64,000 bases of DNA from VGMA01 sp964655475. Its GTDB lineage: Bacteria; Chlamydiota; Chlamydiia; Chlamydiales; VGMA01. Shown here piece after piece: positions 1 to 8,180 of this stretch; position 1 is the first letter of the stretch; the number at the start of each line of letters is the position of its first letter. Position numbers and translations under genes: made by a program. The notes beneath the pieces are model-generated. The model searched no databases, was not told where the DNA came from, and was given only the letters and a program-made list of their open reading frames with translations. The stretch lies in the NCBI GenBank assembly GCA_964655475.1, contig CAZZMO010000006.1, positions 1 to 64,000 on the forward strand, read 5' to 3'.

Positions 1-217
1 CTTCTTGCCGAATGAGTGGGGAAACTTTGGCAGTTCCAATATCCATCCCTCGGTAGATCTGAACAGAATCGCAGGAGATTACCTCTCCATGAAGCGCTTT
101 AGCAAGTATGAGTGAAAGGGCTGTCTTACCTGAAGCGGTAGGACCCGAAATGACAATGATCTTCTTTTTTTGAGGGGGCGTATTGACAGGGCTTCTTTTC
201 TCTTGAACTAAAAACAC
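1..217 (-). CDS. miaA: tRNA dimethylallyltransferase MiaA (5' part, cut by the window edge)
   Basis: This is the N-terminal part (about 72 residues) of the enzyme that transfers a dimethylallyl group to A37 of tRNAs reading UNN codons. The visible part has the P-loop GPTASGKT, then SCDSVQIYRGMDIGTAK, the family signature containing the catalytic Asp region and substrate loop. The reading frame is closed by a TAA just upstream, so the start is the GTG at 215-217, preceded by AAGGA at a good distance. The gene follows the STAS gene by about 20 bases on the same strand, and I recall the same rsbV-miaA order in Chlamydia. The rest of the gene lies left of the window. Confidence 0.9.
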   Translation of the reverse strand, partial: MFLVQEKRSPVNTPPQKKKIIVISGPTASGKTALSLILAKALHGEVISCDSVQIYRGMDIGTAKVSPLIRQE

Positions 218-236
218 ATAATTTCCTTAGAAATCT

Positions 237-581
237 CTAACCAAGAGCTTCTAGGGCCTCTTTTTCTTTTTCGTGGATGCTCAAAATTGCATCAAATCCA
301 GCCATTTTGATGATTTCCATCACATCTTCGTGGACTTCAGCCATCGTGAGTTTACCACCAATATTTTTCAATTTCTTCGTCGTATGGAGAAGCAGTCTCA
401 TTGCGGCACTGCTGAGATAATCGACCTTTCTAAAGTCGAGCATAATCTTATGGTGTTTATCTGCCACATGTTGATTCAACATCTCTTCTAACTTAGGGAC
501 AGTTGCTGCATCCAATCGCCCATCTAGGCGTAAGATGACCTTTCCCCCTTGCTCATCTGTGGCTACATTTAATCCCACCAT
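237..581 (-). CDS. STAS-domain anti-sigma factor antagonist (RsbV-like)
   Basis: A 114-residue single STAS domain protein. The N-terminal strand pattern (GKVILRLDGRLDAATVPKLEE) and the central segment IMLDFRKVDYLSSAAMRLLL are typical of RsbV/SpoIIAA antagonists; the Ser-Ser of YLSSA occupies the usual phosphorylation position. By family, it would bind an RsbW-like kinase when unphosphorylated and so free a sigma factor or other target in the cytoplasm. No kinase or phosphatase partner is encoded in this window. The ATG start has GAGGGG upstream. It lies between cutA and miaA, the position of the second rsbV gene as I recall it from Chlamydia. The family is clear, the physiological target is not. 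Confidence 0.88.
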   Translation of the reverse strand: MVGLNVATDEQGGKVILRLDGRLDAATVPKLEEMLNQHVADKHHKIMLDFRKVDYLSSAAMRLLLHTTKKLKNIGGKLTMAEVHEDVMEIIKMAGFDAILSIHEKEKEALEALG

Positions 582-659
582 AAATTTCCCCTCATCTAGA
601 CTCTGATATTCAACTTACCTGAAAATGTGGTTTTTGACTAGTTAGAAAATCAAGGAATT

Positions 660-977
660 TCAGGAGGTCTCTTGATCGATCCACTCGAGATAGAGCCTTA
701 AACCTCTTTGAATCGGGATGGCAATGATTTCAGGAACGACATAAGGATGATTTTCAAGAATATAAGTCTCGATCACATCGTAGAGATCTTTTGTCGTCTT
801 CATGACAATGACACATTCTGAAGATTCTTCAATCTTATCTTTCCACCGGTATATGGAGGTCACCCCCGGATAAATCGTTCCACAGGCGATGCATTTACTC
901 TCTAAAAGGTCTGATAAAATCTCTTTCGCCCCCTTGAGATCATTCGATGTCCACTGCATCAGTATATACTCATCCAT
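660..977 (-). CDS. cutA: CutA1-like divalent cation tolerance protein
   Basis: A 105-residue protein of the usual CutA1 length. It begins with the short strand YILMQWTSND and contains CIACGTIYPGVTSIYRWKDK followed by EECVIVMKT-like and NHPYVVPEIIAIPI segments, ending with YLEWI. These are the conserved blocks of the trimeric, PII-like CutA fold. The family was named for copper tolerance in E. coli, but its true role is unsettled and may be signalling or structural. The start overlaps the last 8 bases of the upstream ftsQ gene, so translation is probably coupled. Its place within a cell-wall and division cluster is conserved in Chlamydia as I recall. Confidence 0.9.
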   Translation of the reverse strand: MDEYILMQWTSNDLKGAKEILSDLLESKCIACGTIYPGVTSIYRWKDKIEESSECVIVMKTTKDLYDVIETYILENHPYVVPEIIAIPIQRGLRLYLEWIDQETS

Positions 978-1773
978 GCTTTACCTCATCAATATAGGCA
1001 ATGTGATCAATTCTCAAATCGATCACTTTATCCCCTTTTGAAAGAACTTGTTGTAATGAAAGGTAATTCTCCACCTGTTTTTCTAACTCTTTTGTCTGCA
1101 TCCTGAGAAAGTGGTACCCATTGACTCCCTTGATTAAGACAATCAGTTCCCTTTTTCCGTAGCTTGGAGAATCGATTCTCGTAACGTCGATCTTTTCCAC
1201 AACCCCTCCATACTCCTTGAGTTTCTCTTCTAAAATAGATAAATACTCGAGTGCAATTTTGAGGCGTGGATGATTCAGGGTTTGATTGTAAATCACTGAA
1301 TCATTTCCCTCTCCTAAATAAATTTCTGGGATCTTACGAGAAGCAAAAAAAGGCATGATCGGAAAAGCTATGTGATCTCGATCGATCGCCACATTTTGAT
1401 AATCTCCAATTTTCACATGAGGGATCCTCATTTCATACTCGATATAGAGCGCATCAGGGTAGCGCTTCGTGATCGAAACTTCTCGAAAGACTGCTGTATC
1501 GAAGAGCTTTTTCTCCCCCAGTTTTGTGTCAAAGTGGTAGATATTTTGAGGGCTATCAGAGGCCAAAGAGAGCCTTTCTGCAAAAAAGGCAGTATTGAGC
1601 CCCCTTTTGATCGAACTTGTCTGAATGATTGAACGGATCTGATATTCAGGAGATGTGAGATGCTTTTCTCTCTCTTTTTGGAAAAAGCGGACACCCGTGT
1701 AAATCGTTGGAGTCACAACGAGTGTCGAAAGAACAATCCAAGAAAGGGCTGCAAAAAGAGAAAGTCTCTTCAT
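970..1773 (-). CDS. ftsQ: FtsQ-like cell division protein
   Basis: A 267-residue protein with one N-terminal membrane segment (about residues 6-30, rich in Leu, Val, Ile and Ala), a short linker, then a POTRA-like region in which a strand-helix unit runs into FREVSITKRYPDALYIEYEMRIP. Such RRYPDTLxIxxxER-like segments are the mark of FtsQ/DivIB. The topology puts most of the protein in the periplasm, where FtsQ bridges early and late divisome parts. It starts with ATG overlapping the murC stop by 4 bases. Sequence similarity in this family is low, so the call rests on topology, the POTRA-like signature and position directly after murC. Confidence 0.75.
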   Translation of the reverse strand: MKRLSLFAALSWIVLSTLVVTPTIYTGVRFFQKEREKHLTSPEYQIRSIIQTSSIKRGLNTAFFAERLSLASDSPQNIYHFDTKLGEKKLFDTAVFREVSITKRYPDALYIEYEMRIPHVKIGDYQNVAIDRDHIAFPIMPFFASRKIPEIYLGEGNDSVIYNQTLNHPRLKIALEYLSILEEKLKEYGGVVEKIDVTRIDSPSYGKRELIVLIKGVNGYHFLRMQTKELEKQVENYLSLQQVLSKGDKVIDLRIDHIAYIDEVKHG

Positions 1774-3092
1774 ACGGTCATCATTTCATCTTTGAGCTGT
1801 GTGATATCCCCGGCTCCCATTGCTAAAATCGTATCCCCCTCTTTTGCCTCTTCAGCGAGTATCTCTTTGAGTTCATTCCGTTTTGCGTAAACGAGGTGGC
1901 GACTTTCTTGTTTTTTCAAGAGTGAAACGAGATCGAGAGCATGAAGTTGATGCGGATTTTCCTCTCCAGCTCCAAAAATATCGGTCACAATCAAAGTTTC
2001 TTTCCCTTCCAAGGACTCAGCAAACTCTTCCATAAAGGTTTCAAAACGGGAAAAACGGTGTGGCTGAAACACAACGACGAGCTTTTTATCCCCCATTTTA
2101 GCTCTCATTGCCTGAAGCGTTGCTTTTACTTCTGTTGGGTGATGCGCGTAGTCATCGATGTAAGTAACACCCTTGACAGATCCTTTGAGCTGCATGCGGC
2201 GATCGACCCCTTTAAAGGTCAAAAATGCTTGAAAGATCTTTTCATTGGATATCCCGAGCCTTTTTGCTGCAGCAAAGACTGCTAAACTATTCAGTACGTT
2301 ATGAACCCCAAAAAGGGCCATAGGAATTGCTTTGAATAAATGCCCTCCATAGGTAAATGTCATCGTCTGCTCTCCTGCTATCACTTGTGTCGACACAAGA
2401 TGCAGATCTGCTTCGAGAGAAAATCCGTAGGAGGTTCCCCTTTTCTTTTTTAACTTGGGATCATCAATACAGTAGATGAGATGCTCTGATTTTTTTATGA
2501 AGCTTTCATACGCTTCATCGAGCGCCTCTTCTGTCTTCCAGTAATCGAGATGATCTGGATCCATATTGGTCACAATCCCAATATGTGGGTGGGTCCGCAA
2601 AAAAGAGCCGTCACTTTCATCCCCTTCTGCCACAAAATATTCCCCCTTCCCTAGCGCACCATTTTGCCCAAGTGATAGGGAGACTCCACCAACGACAAAA
2701 CTCGGATCTAACCCCGCTTCTTTTAACACATGAATCATGAGAGATGTTGTGGTCGTCTTTCCATGGCAGCCTGCAATGACGATCTGCTTTTTTCCCTCCA
2801 TCCACATCGATAAGAGTTCACTACGGTGAAAAAAACGGCAGCCGAGCTCTTTCCCTCTCATCCACTCAGGATTTGTCTCTTTAATGGCTGAGCTGTAAGC
2901 GATATCGAGAGTCTCTTCTATATTTTCTTTTTTCTGCCCAATAAAAATCTTCGCTCCTCGAGCTCTGAGCTCTCTAATAAGAGGACTCTCTTTGGCATCA
3001 CTGCCAGAAACTTCGATCCCCTTCTCTAGCGCAATCCATGCAAGAGCGCTCATTCCAATCCCGCCGATACCAATAATGTGTAGCTTTTTCAC
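1770..3092 (-). CDS. murC: UDP-N-acetylmuramate--L-alanine ligase MurC
   Basis: A 440-residue cytoplasmic ligase that adds L-Ala to UDP-MurNAc with ATP, the first peptide step of peptidoglycan synthesis. It shows the N-terminal UDP-binding glycine motif GIGGIGMSALAWIA, the ATP P-loop GCHGKTTTT near residue 110, the MurC-type NMDPDHLDYW segment and the C-terminal domain starting near DYAHHPTEVKATL. Start is GTG with GGAG about 8 bases upstream. In Chlamydiaceae MurC is fused to D-Ala-D-Ala ligase; here the protein ends at the usual MurC length and the next frame is ftsQ, so ddl must lie elsewhere if present. It sits between murG and ftsQ in the cluster. Confidence 0.97.
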   Translation of the reverse strand: MKKLHIIGIGGIGMSALAWIALEKGIEVSGSDAKESPLIRELRARGAKIFIGQKKENIEETLDIAYSSAIKETNPEWMRGKELGCRFFHRSELLSMWMEGKKQIVIAGCHGKTTTTSLMIHVLKEAGLDPSFVVGGVSLSLGQNGALGKGEYFVAEGDESDGSFLRTHPHIGIVTNMDPDHLDYWKTEEALDEAYESFIKKSEHLIYCIDDPKLKKKRGTSYGFSLEADLHLVSTQVIAGEQTMTFTYGGHLFKAIPMALFGVHNVLNSLAVFAAAKRLGISNEKIFQAFLTFKGVDRRMQLKGSVKGVTYIDDYAHHPTEVKATLQAMRAKMGDKKLVVVFQPHRFSRFETFMEEFAESLEGKETLIVTDIFGAGEENPHQLHALDLVSLLKKQESRHLVYAKRNELKEILAEEAKEGDTILAMGAGDITQLKDEMMTV

Positions 3093-3133
3093 GTAGGTCT
3101 CCCACCGTTTTCGAATGGGATCAGGTTAGCAAG

Positions 3134-4171
3134 TTAGAAAAATTCGAGCAAGCATTGGTAGAGAGAAGAATAGCGATGCTCTACTGGGTAAGAAGCTAGA
3201 GCTGATTGCTTTTCTTTGAGAAAATGGGGATCAAAAAAAGGGAGGACTTTTTCCTTCATTAATGAAAGATCTTTCTCCTCTAGCACATCGCCCCCTCGAA
3301 GCACTTCAGCAAAATAGATCCCATTTTTCGACTGATGCTGATCTGTGGCAAATGGGTAGGGGATTAATAGAGCTGGAAGTTCAAAGTGGATGAGTTCAGC
3401 AAGCGTTGCTGCCCCTGCCCTTGCGATGGCAAACGAGGAGAGAGTATATGCATGGTGCATATTCTCTTCAAAAGACTTAACTACATGGGGAATGTTTGCC
3501 TCACGATAGACTTTTTCTACCACCTCAGGAGACTCTTTTTTCCCGATGAGGTGGATCACCTGAAAGGGTTTTTCTAAAGTGGGTAGTAGCTCCATCATCT
3601 TTTGGTTAATCGAAGAGGCCCCATGGGATCCCCCAACGACCAAAATCGTAGGAATCTCTTCAGAAAGGCCGAAATAGTGAGCCGCAACCGCTTTCGATGA
3701 CTTCTTATTTCGAAACTTTTCCCCTAGAAAATCGATCCACTTCGTCGAGGTTTTGACATGTTTCGACGTCTCAATAAACTGCACGGCTGTCCATTTTGCC
3801 ATTCTCGAAAATAGTCGATTGACCCTTCCTGGCAACAGGTTCGCTTCACAAAGAACAAAAGGAACTCTCAATAGAGTTGCAGCAGCTACTGGTGGCATGC
3901 TGTGGTAGCTTCCAAACCCAACGACTAAAGAGATCTTATTTTTTCTTAAATAAGAAAGGCTTTGCCAGACCCCCTTCACCAATTTCATTGGGCAGCGATT
4001 TGAACCTAAAACACTTCCATAAGGAAAGCTCTTATCGAGATAAGGGTTATTTTCTAAATAGGCTCCGAGAAAATGGACCTCAACCCCTTGCTTTTTGAGC
4101 TCTTTGGCAAGCTGCAATGCAGGTAAAATATGCCCCCCCGTCCCTCCAACAGCTAGTGCGATGCGGCGCAT
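3134..4171 (-). CDS. murG: UDP-GlcNAc:undecaprenyl-PP-MurNAc-pentapeptide transferase MurG
   Basis: A 345-residue GT-B glycosyltransferase that converts lipid I to lipid II on the inner face of the cytoplasmic membrane. The glycine loop VGGTGGHILPALQLA at the N-terminus, the second loop VVGGSHGASSIN near residue 180 and the UDP-GlcNAc site ARAGAATLAEL near residue 250 are all present, followed by PYPFATDQHQ. The ATG start follows GGAGCG closely and overlaps the last 19 bases of ftsW, indicating coupling with it. Length is typical. Neighbours ftsW and murC fit the dcw-type order. Confidence 0.97.
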   Translation of the reverse strand: MRRIALAVGGTGGHILPALQLAKELKKQGVEVHFLGAYLENNPYLDKSFPYGSVLGSNRCPMKLVKGVWQSLSYLRKNKISLVVGFGSYHSMPPVAAATLLRVPFVLCEANLLPGRVNRLFSRMAKWTAVQFIETSKHVKTSTKWIDFLGEKFRNKKSSKAVAAHYFGLSEEIPTILVVGGSHGASSINQKMMELLPTLEKPFQVIHLIGKKESPEVVEKVYREANIPHVVKSFEENMHHAYTLSSFAIARAGAATLAELIHFELPALLIPYPFATDQHQSKNGIYFAEVLRGGDVLEEKDLSLMKEKVLPFFDPHFLKEKQSALASYPVEHRYSSLYQCLLEFF

Positions 4172-5265
4172 GAACGCTCCTCTTTTTTTCTACCAATGCT
4201 CATAATAAGCGCTAATACCATAAAGTTTGCAATCAGTGAAGATCCCCCTTGGCTGAAGAAAGGGAGGTTCGTCCCTTTGCTCGGCAAAAGACCTGACACA
4301 ACGCCGAGATTCAAAAAGGCTTGAAACGTGATCAAAAAGGTCAAAATGACCCCCAAATAATACCCTTCAAGCTCTTTTGCATGACATGCAATGTGAAAGC
4401 CGATTGCTCCAATCGACATGAAAAGAGAAATGAGGATCATGATCCCAAGAAAACCCATCTCTTCAGCAAAAATTGCTGCAATGTAGTCACTTCGGGCCTC
4501 AGGAAGATAGTTTAGTTTTTGCATACTCTCTCCGAGCCCCCTTCCTGTAAGCCCTCCAGACCCTGTTGCAATCTTCGCCTGGTAAGGTTGATGCCCTTTA
4601 CCCAAAAGATCTGTTTCAGGATGAAGATAGATGCGGATTCGATCAGGGACGTGCTTCATCTTCAAAGCAGCCGTTCCCCCAAGGACTGTTAAGAGCATGA
4701 TGGGGACGAGCCAATAACGCCAACGGATCGAAAAAATGAAGTAGATCGTAATCAATGTTGCAATAATGATCGCCACGCTACCATTATCAGGTTCGATCAA
4801 GATCAAAAAAATGGGAAGAATAAAAATGATCTGCGTATCACAAAATTCCCGGAAAGTTTGAGGAACACCCCTCACACAAAACCTATGGACCGCAAATAGA
4901 GGGATGATCCATTTCATGAATTCAGAAGGTTGCAAAGAGAGGCCAAAAATGGAAATCCATCGGTGAGAGCCGTTGATTTCTTGCCCGATCTTCGGAACAA
5001 ATACGAGAATCAGCCCTACCATTCCAAGACAAAAGAGCCAGAGCGACCACTCGAGAACCTTCTTATACCCAATCCAATAGATTAAGAGACCTGATATAAG
5101 ACCTAATATGCTGGCTATGAACTGCTTAACGAGAGCGTAATAGATTTGTCCCTCTTGCCCTCGATCGAGAAGCTCTGCTGATGTTGTGTTAAACACCATC
5201 AAAAGCCCCATCGAAAAGAGCAAGATCACTACGAAAAAGAGGAGAGTATTCGCCTTTTCACTCAT
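4153..5265 (-). CDS. ftsW: FtsW, SEDS-family septal peptidoglycan polymerase
   Basis: A 370-residue integral membrane protein with about ten hydrophobic segments, of the SEDS family that polymerises lipid II together with a class B penicillin-binding protein. Recognisable blocks are LQPSEFMKW, LIEPDNGSVAIII, GKGHQPYQAKIATGSGG and PEARSDYIAAIFAEEMGF, and a C-terminal NLPFFSQGGSSL. The start ATG overlaps the stop of the LysM gene by 4 bases. RodA is the main alternative within the family, but the position between murD and murG favours FtsW. In a phylum without FtsZ it presumably acts in MreB-directed septal synthesis. Confidence 0.95.
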   Translation of the reverse strand: MSEKANTLLFFVVILLFSMGLLMVFNTTSAELLDRGQEGQIYYALVKQFIASILGLISGLLIYWIGYKKVLEWSLWLFCLGMVGLILVFVPKIGQEINGSHRWISIFGLSLQPSEFMKWIIPLFAVHRFCVRGVPQTFREFCDTQIIFILPIFLILIEPDNGSVAIIIATLITIYFIFSIRWRYWLVPIMLLTVLGGTAALKMKHVPDRIRIYLHPETDLLGKGHQPYQAKIATGSGGLTGRGLGESMQKLNYLPEARSDYIAAIFAEEMGFLGIMILISLFMSIGAIGFHIACHAKELEGYYLGVILTFLITFQAFLNLGVVSGLLPSKGTNLPFFSQGGSSLIANFMVLALIMSIGRKKEERSCAASH

Positions 5266-5702
5266 TTAATGCGAAGTTTATCACCTGGTTTGAGTTTTTT
5301 CGCCTTATCTTCATCGAGATTATTGAGGCGGAGAAGTTCATCAAACTTGATGTGATTTTTGATCGCTACAGACCAAGGATTATCTCCACTCTTGACGATG
5401 TAGTATTTTCCCTCTTCGATCGGTTTTTGTTCAACAGGTTTTGGCGTTTCTTGTCTTGTCAAGACAGGCTTTACAATTTCGACAAGTTCAGGCTCTTTTT
5501 GGATTTCTTCTACATAGCTTTTCAAAAGATGATCAACAGGATCGACCGTCTGCTCAATTACCTGCGGACGCGAAGGTTCAATGCTCGTGGCTATTTTTGT
5601 CATTTCTGGTAGTGGATCTGGTTTCAATGCTCCAATAAATAATACGACCAACAATCCCATGTTGATCAATACAGCAACGAGAATAGTATCCCTGCGACTC
5701 AT
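5262..5702 (-). CDS. Short membrane-anchored LysM protein (NlpD-position)
   Basis: A 146-residue protein with an N-terminal membrane segment (about residues 8-25), a proline- and glutamate-rich linker, and one C-terminal LysM domain beginning YYIVKSGDNPWSVA and ending LKPGDKLRIK. LysM binds N-acetylglucosamine polymers, so the domain would touch peptidoglycan in the periplasm. The place between murD and ftsW corresponds to the Chlamydia gene annotated nlpD, but no M23 peptidase-like domain is present here. The gene overlaps both neighbours by 4 bases. It may recruit or regulate cell-wall enzymes at the division site; that part is inference. Confidence 0.85.
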   Translation of the reverse strand: MSRRDTILVAVLINMGLLVVLFIGALKPDPLPEMTKIATSIEPSRPQVIEQTVDPVDHLLKSYVEEIQKEPELVEIVKPVLTRQETPKPVEQKPIEEGKYYIVKSGDNPWSVAIKNHIKFDELLRLNNLDEDKAKKLKPGDKLRIK

Positions 5703-6979
5703 ACAACTCCTCCTACAAGACTCCTAAAGTGATCGCCCCGATCTTCATAATTTTTAAACTGATCAAAACTGCTACATGCAGGTGAGAGTAACACCATATC
5801 TCCAGGAGAAGCCTTTTGCATTGCCATTTCTACAGCTTTTGAAAGCGTTTCTGCCCTACTACAGGGAATGACTCCTTGAAAAGCTTCTTCAATCTCTCCT
5901 GCCGCTTCTCCAATCGTGAGAATTTCTTTTACTAACCCTTTCATCTTAGGAATCAAAGGCTCATAAGGGCTTCCCTTACTCCTCCCTCCCATCACTAATA
6001 TGATCGGCTTTTTCACAGTATCGAGCGCAAAAGAGAGGGATGCTACATTAGTTGCTTTACTATCGTTACAAAACTCAACACCCCGAATGGTAGCAATATG
6101 TTCCATCCGGTGGCGAGGACGCTTAAAAGTCGTCAGCGCTTCTAAATACTCAGTAGCACTTACTCCAAACCCCTGTGTCAATAAAAAGCCAGCTAAAATG
6201 TTCTCTATACCCGTAGGCAAGACTACCATGCACTTTAACCTTTCGACAAGCATTAAAATCTCTTCATCCATCCAAAGATGCTCTTTTAGAAAAGGGCCGA
6301 AGGGGATGCACCGTTTTTGATCGGGGATTAGTGAAGCAAATTCTTGCATCATCTCTTCGTGTAAATAGAGAACTCCCCCCTCTTTTAAGCATGAAAAAAG
6401 GTTCAATTTTGCTTTAGCGTACCGCTCCATTGTTTGATAGCGATCGAGATGATCAGGGGTTAGATTCGTAATGATCCCTACATCAAAGACCCTCTCTTTC
6501 ATGGTTTCTAGCTGATAAGAGCTGAGTTCAATGACGACAATTTCCCCCTCTTCAAGTTCATGAATAGCGCTCGTAATAGGAGCGCCAATATTTCCCAAAC
6601 TTCTCGCTTTTTTTCCCACATAATTCAGAGTATGAGTCGTTAAACAGGTTAAAGTCGTCTTCCCATTCGTTCCCGTAATCGCTATTGCAGGATTTGATTT
6701 TTTGAGGAAACGAAGACCTAATTCCATTTCCCCTATGACAGGAATTCCAAGAGATTCTGCCTTTTGACAAAGTGGGTGAGAGCTCGGCACACCAGGAGAT
6801 AAAACAACAAAGTTGAAATCAAAAGGGATGATGACGTCGCTTTCACTCAAAATCTTGACACCAAGGTATTCCCCTTTTACAGATCGATCTACCGCAACTA
6901 CTTGGTAATGCATCGATTGTAAAAAAGCAATCGCCCCTTTACCACTCACACCTACACCAATTACAAGCACTTTTTCCAC
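5699..6979 (-). CDS. murD: UDP-N-acetylmuramoyl-L-alanine--D-glutamate ligase MurD
   Basis: A 426-residue cytoplasmic ligase that adds D-Glu to UDP-MurNAc-L-Ala. It has the N-terminal glycine motif VIGVGVSGKGAIAFL, the P-loop GTNGKTTLT near residue 105, the NLTPDHLDRY block near residue 170, and NDSKATN with VMGGRSKG in the C-terminal half, all MurD hallmarks. Start is GTG, preceded by GGAGGAGTTCTAG. It is separated from mraY by 19 bases and overlaps the LysM gene by 4 bases, so it belongs to the same transcription unit. Confidence 0.97.
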   Translation of the reverse strand: MEKVLVIGVGVSGKGAIAFLQSMHYQVVAVDRSVKGEYLGVKILSESDVIIPFDFNFVVLSPGVPSSHPLCQKAESLGIPVIGEMELGLRFLKKSNPAIAITGTNGKTTLTCLTTHTLNYVGKKARSLGNIGAPITSAIHELEEGEIVVIELSSYQLETMKERVFDVGIITNLTPDHLDRYQTMERYAKAKLNLFSCLKEGGVLYLHEEMMQEFASLIPDQKRCIPFGPFLKEHLWMDEEILMLVERLKCMVVLPTGIENILAGFLLTQGFGVSATEYLEALTTFKRPRHRMEHIATIRGVEFCNDSKATNVASLSFALDTVKKPIILVMGGRSKGSPYEPLIPKMKGLVKEILTIGEAAGEIEEAFQGVIPCSRAETLSKAVEMAMQKASPGDMVLLSPACSSFDQFKNYEDRGDHFRSLVGGVV

Positions 6980-6998
6980 CTAGAACTCCTCCAAAAAA

Positions 6999-8171
6999 TC
7001 ACTGAAAGCGAAGTGAAACAAGACCAAGAAGCGCAAGAAGTAATCCCACCATCCAAAAGCGGATCACAATCTTCGTTTCAGCAAGCCCTTTACATTCAAA
7101 ATGATGATGTATGGGAGCGCAAAGAAAAATCCTCTTTCCTTTTCTGAGGCGAAAACTCGCTACCTGAAGAAGGACTGATATGGCTTCCATGACAAATACA
7201 CCTGCTACAAGAGCGTATAAGAATTCTCTTCTGAGAAGCACCGCAGAAACCCCGAGAATCCCCCCAAGAGCAAGTGATCCCGTATCTCCCATAAAAATCT
7301 GTGCAGGATAACCATTATACCACAAAAATCCTACACAAGCTCCCATCACAGCACTCAAAAATACACCAATTTCTCCACTCCCCTCAATGTACAAAATGTT
7401 GAGATAGCGGGAAAGTTCTGCATTGTTTGACAAGAATGCAATCGCTGCTAAGACGAGGGTCACAAATAAGAGACATCCAGCCGCTAAGCCATCGAGACCA
7501 TCAGTTAAATTCACTGCATTTGAAGAACCCGTTACCACTAAAATGGTCATAATGAAGAATACGATAGCGCCAAATATGCCATAAAGGACGATCGGCTTCT
7601 TATAAAAAGGGAGATAATAGTGCGTCGTATATTCTACAGAGGTAAGGCTTTTAGAAACCTCTTCCACCTTTTCTTTTGCTACCACCCCTTTTCCTTGAAT
7701 CGGATGAAATAAATAGGCAGCAATGAGAGCGGAGAGAAGTACCTGACAAAAAAACTTCTGTTTGGGAGTGATCCCTTTATGATTTTTCCCTTTGAGTTTT
7801 CGGTAGTCATCGAGCCAGCCCAAACATCCGAGCCAGAGTGCAGTAATGATCAATATCCAAGAGAAGACATTTCGAAAATCGAGCCATAAAAAACTCGAGA
7901 GCAAAATGCCAGTCAACATCAAAATCCCACCCATGGTAGGAATGTCCCGTTTCTTATTGTATGTCCCAGCGAGCGCTTTGCAATCTTCAACTCGCACTGT
8001 GTGTCCAATTTTAAGCTCATACAGTTTCCGGATGAACCAAGGACCTAAAAGAATCGTAACCACAAGAGTCGAAAGTGCTGCTAAAATCATTCTCGTCGAA
8101 TAAAATGAGAATGCAGCAGGGATCTTGATCCCAAATTTCTGCCACAAAATATGAATCAAATAGATGAGCAT
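6999..8171 (-). CDS. mraY: Phospho-N-acetylmuramoyl-pentapeptide transferase MraY
   Basis: A 390-residue polytopic membrane enzyme that moves phospho-MurNAc-pentapeptide to undecaprenyl phosphate, making lipid I. The active-site segments are visible: DYRKLKGKNHKGITPKQKF, NAVNLTDGLDGLAAG and FMGDTGSLALGG, followed by APIHHHFECKG near the C-terminus. It is somewhat longer than the usual 360 residues because of a charged insert of about 40 residues after the fourth membrane segment (around residues 160-190). It starts 9 bases after the murF stop without a clear ribosome-binding site, which points to coupled translation. Confidence 0.97.
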   Translation of the reverse strand: MLIYLIHILWQKFGIKIPAAFSFYSTRMILAALSTLVVTILLGPWFIRKLYELKIGHTVRVEDCKALAGTYNKKRDIPTMGGILMLTGILLSSFLWLDFRNVFSWILIITALWLGCLGWLDDYRKLKGKNHKGITPKQKFFCQVLLSALIAAYLFHPIQGKGVVAKEKVEEVSKSLTSVEYTTHYYLPFYKKPIVLYGIFGAIVFFIMTILVVTGSSNAVNLTDGLDGLAAGCLLFVTLVLAAIAFLSNNAELSRYLNILYIEGSGEIGVFLSAVMGACVGFLWYNGYPAQIFMGDTGSLALGGILGVSAVLLRREFLYALVAGVFVMEAISVLLQVASFRLRKGKRIFLCAPIHHHFECKGLAETKIVIRFWMVGLLLALLGLVSLRFQ

Positions 8172-8180
8172 GAACAGATG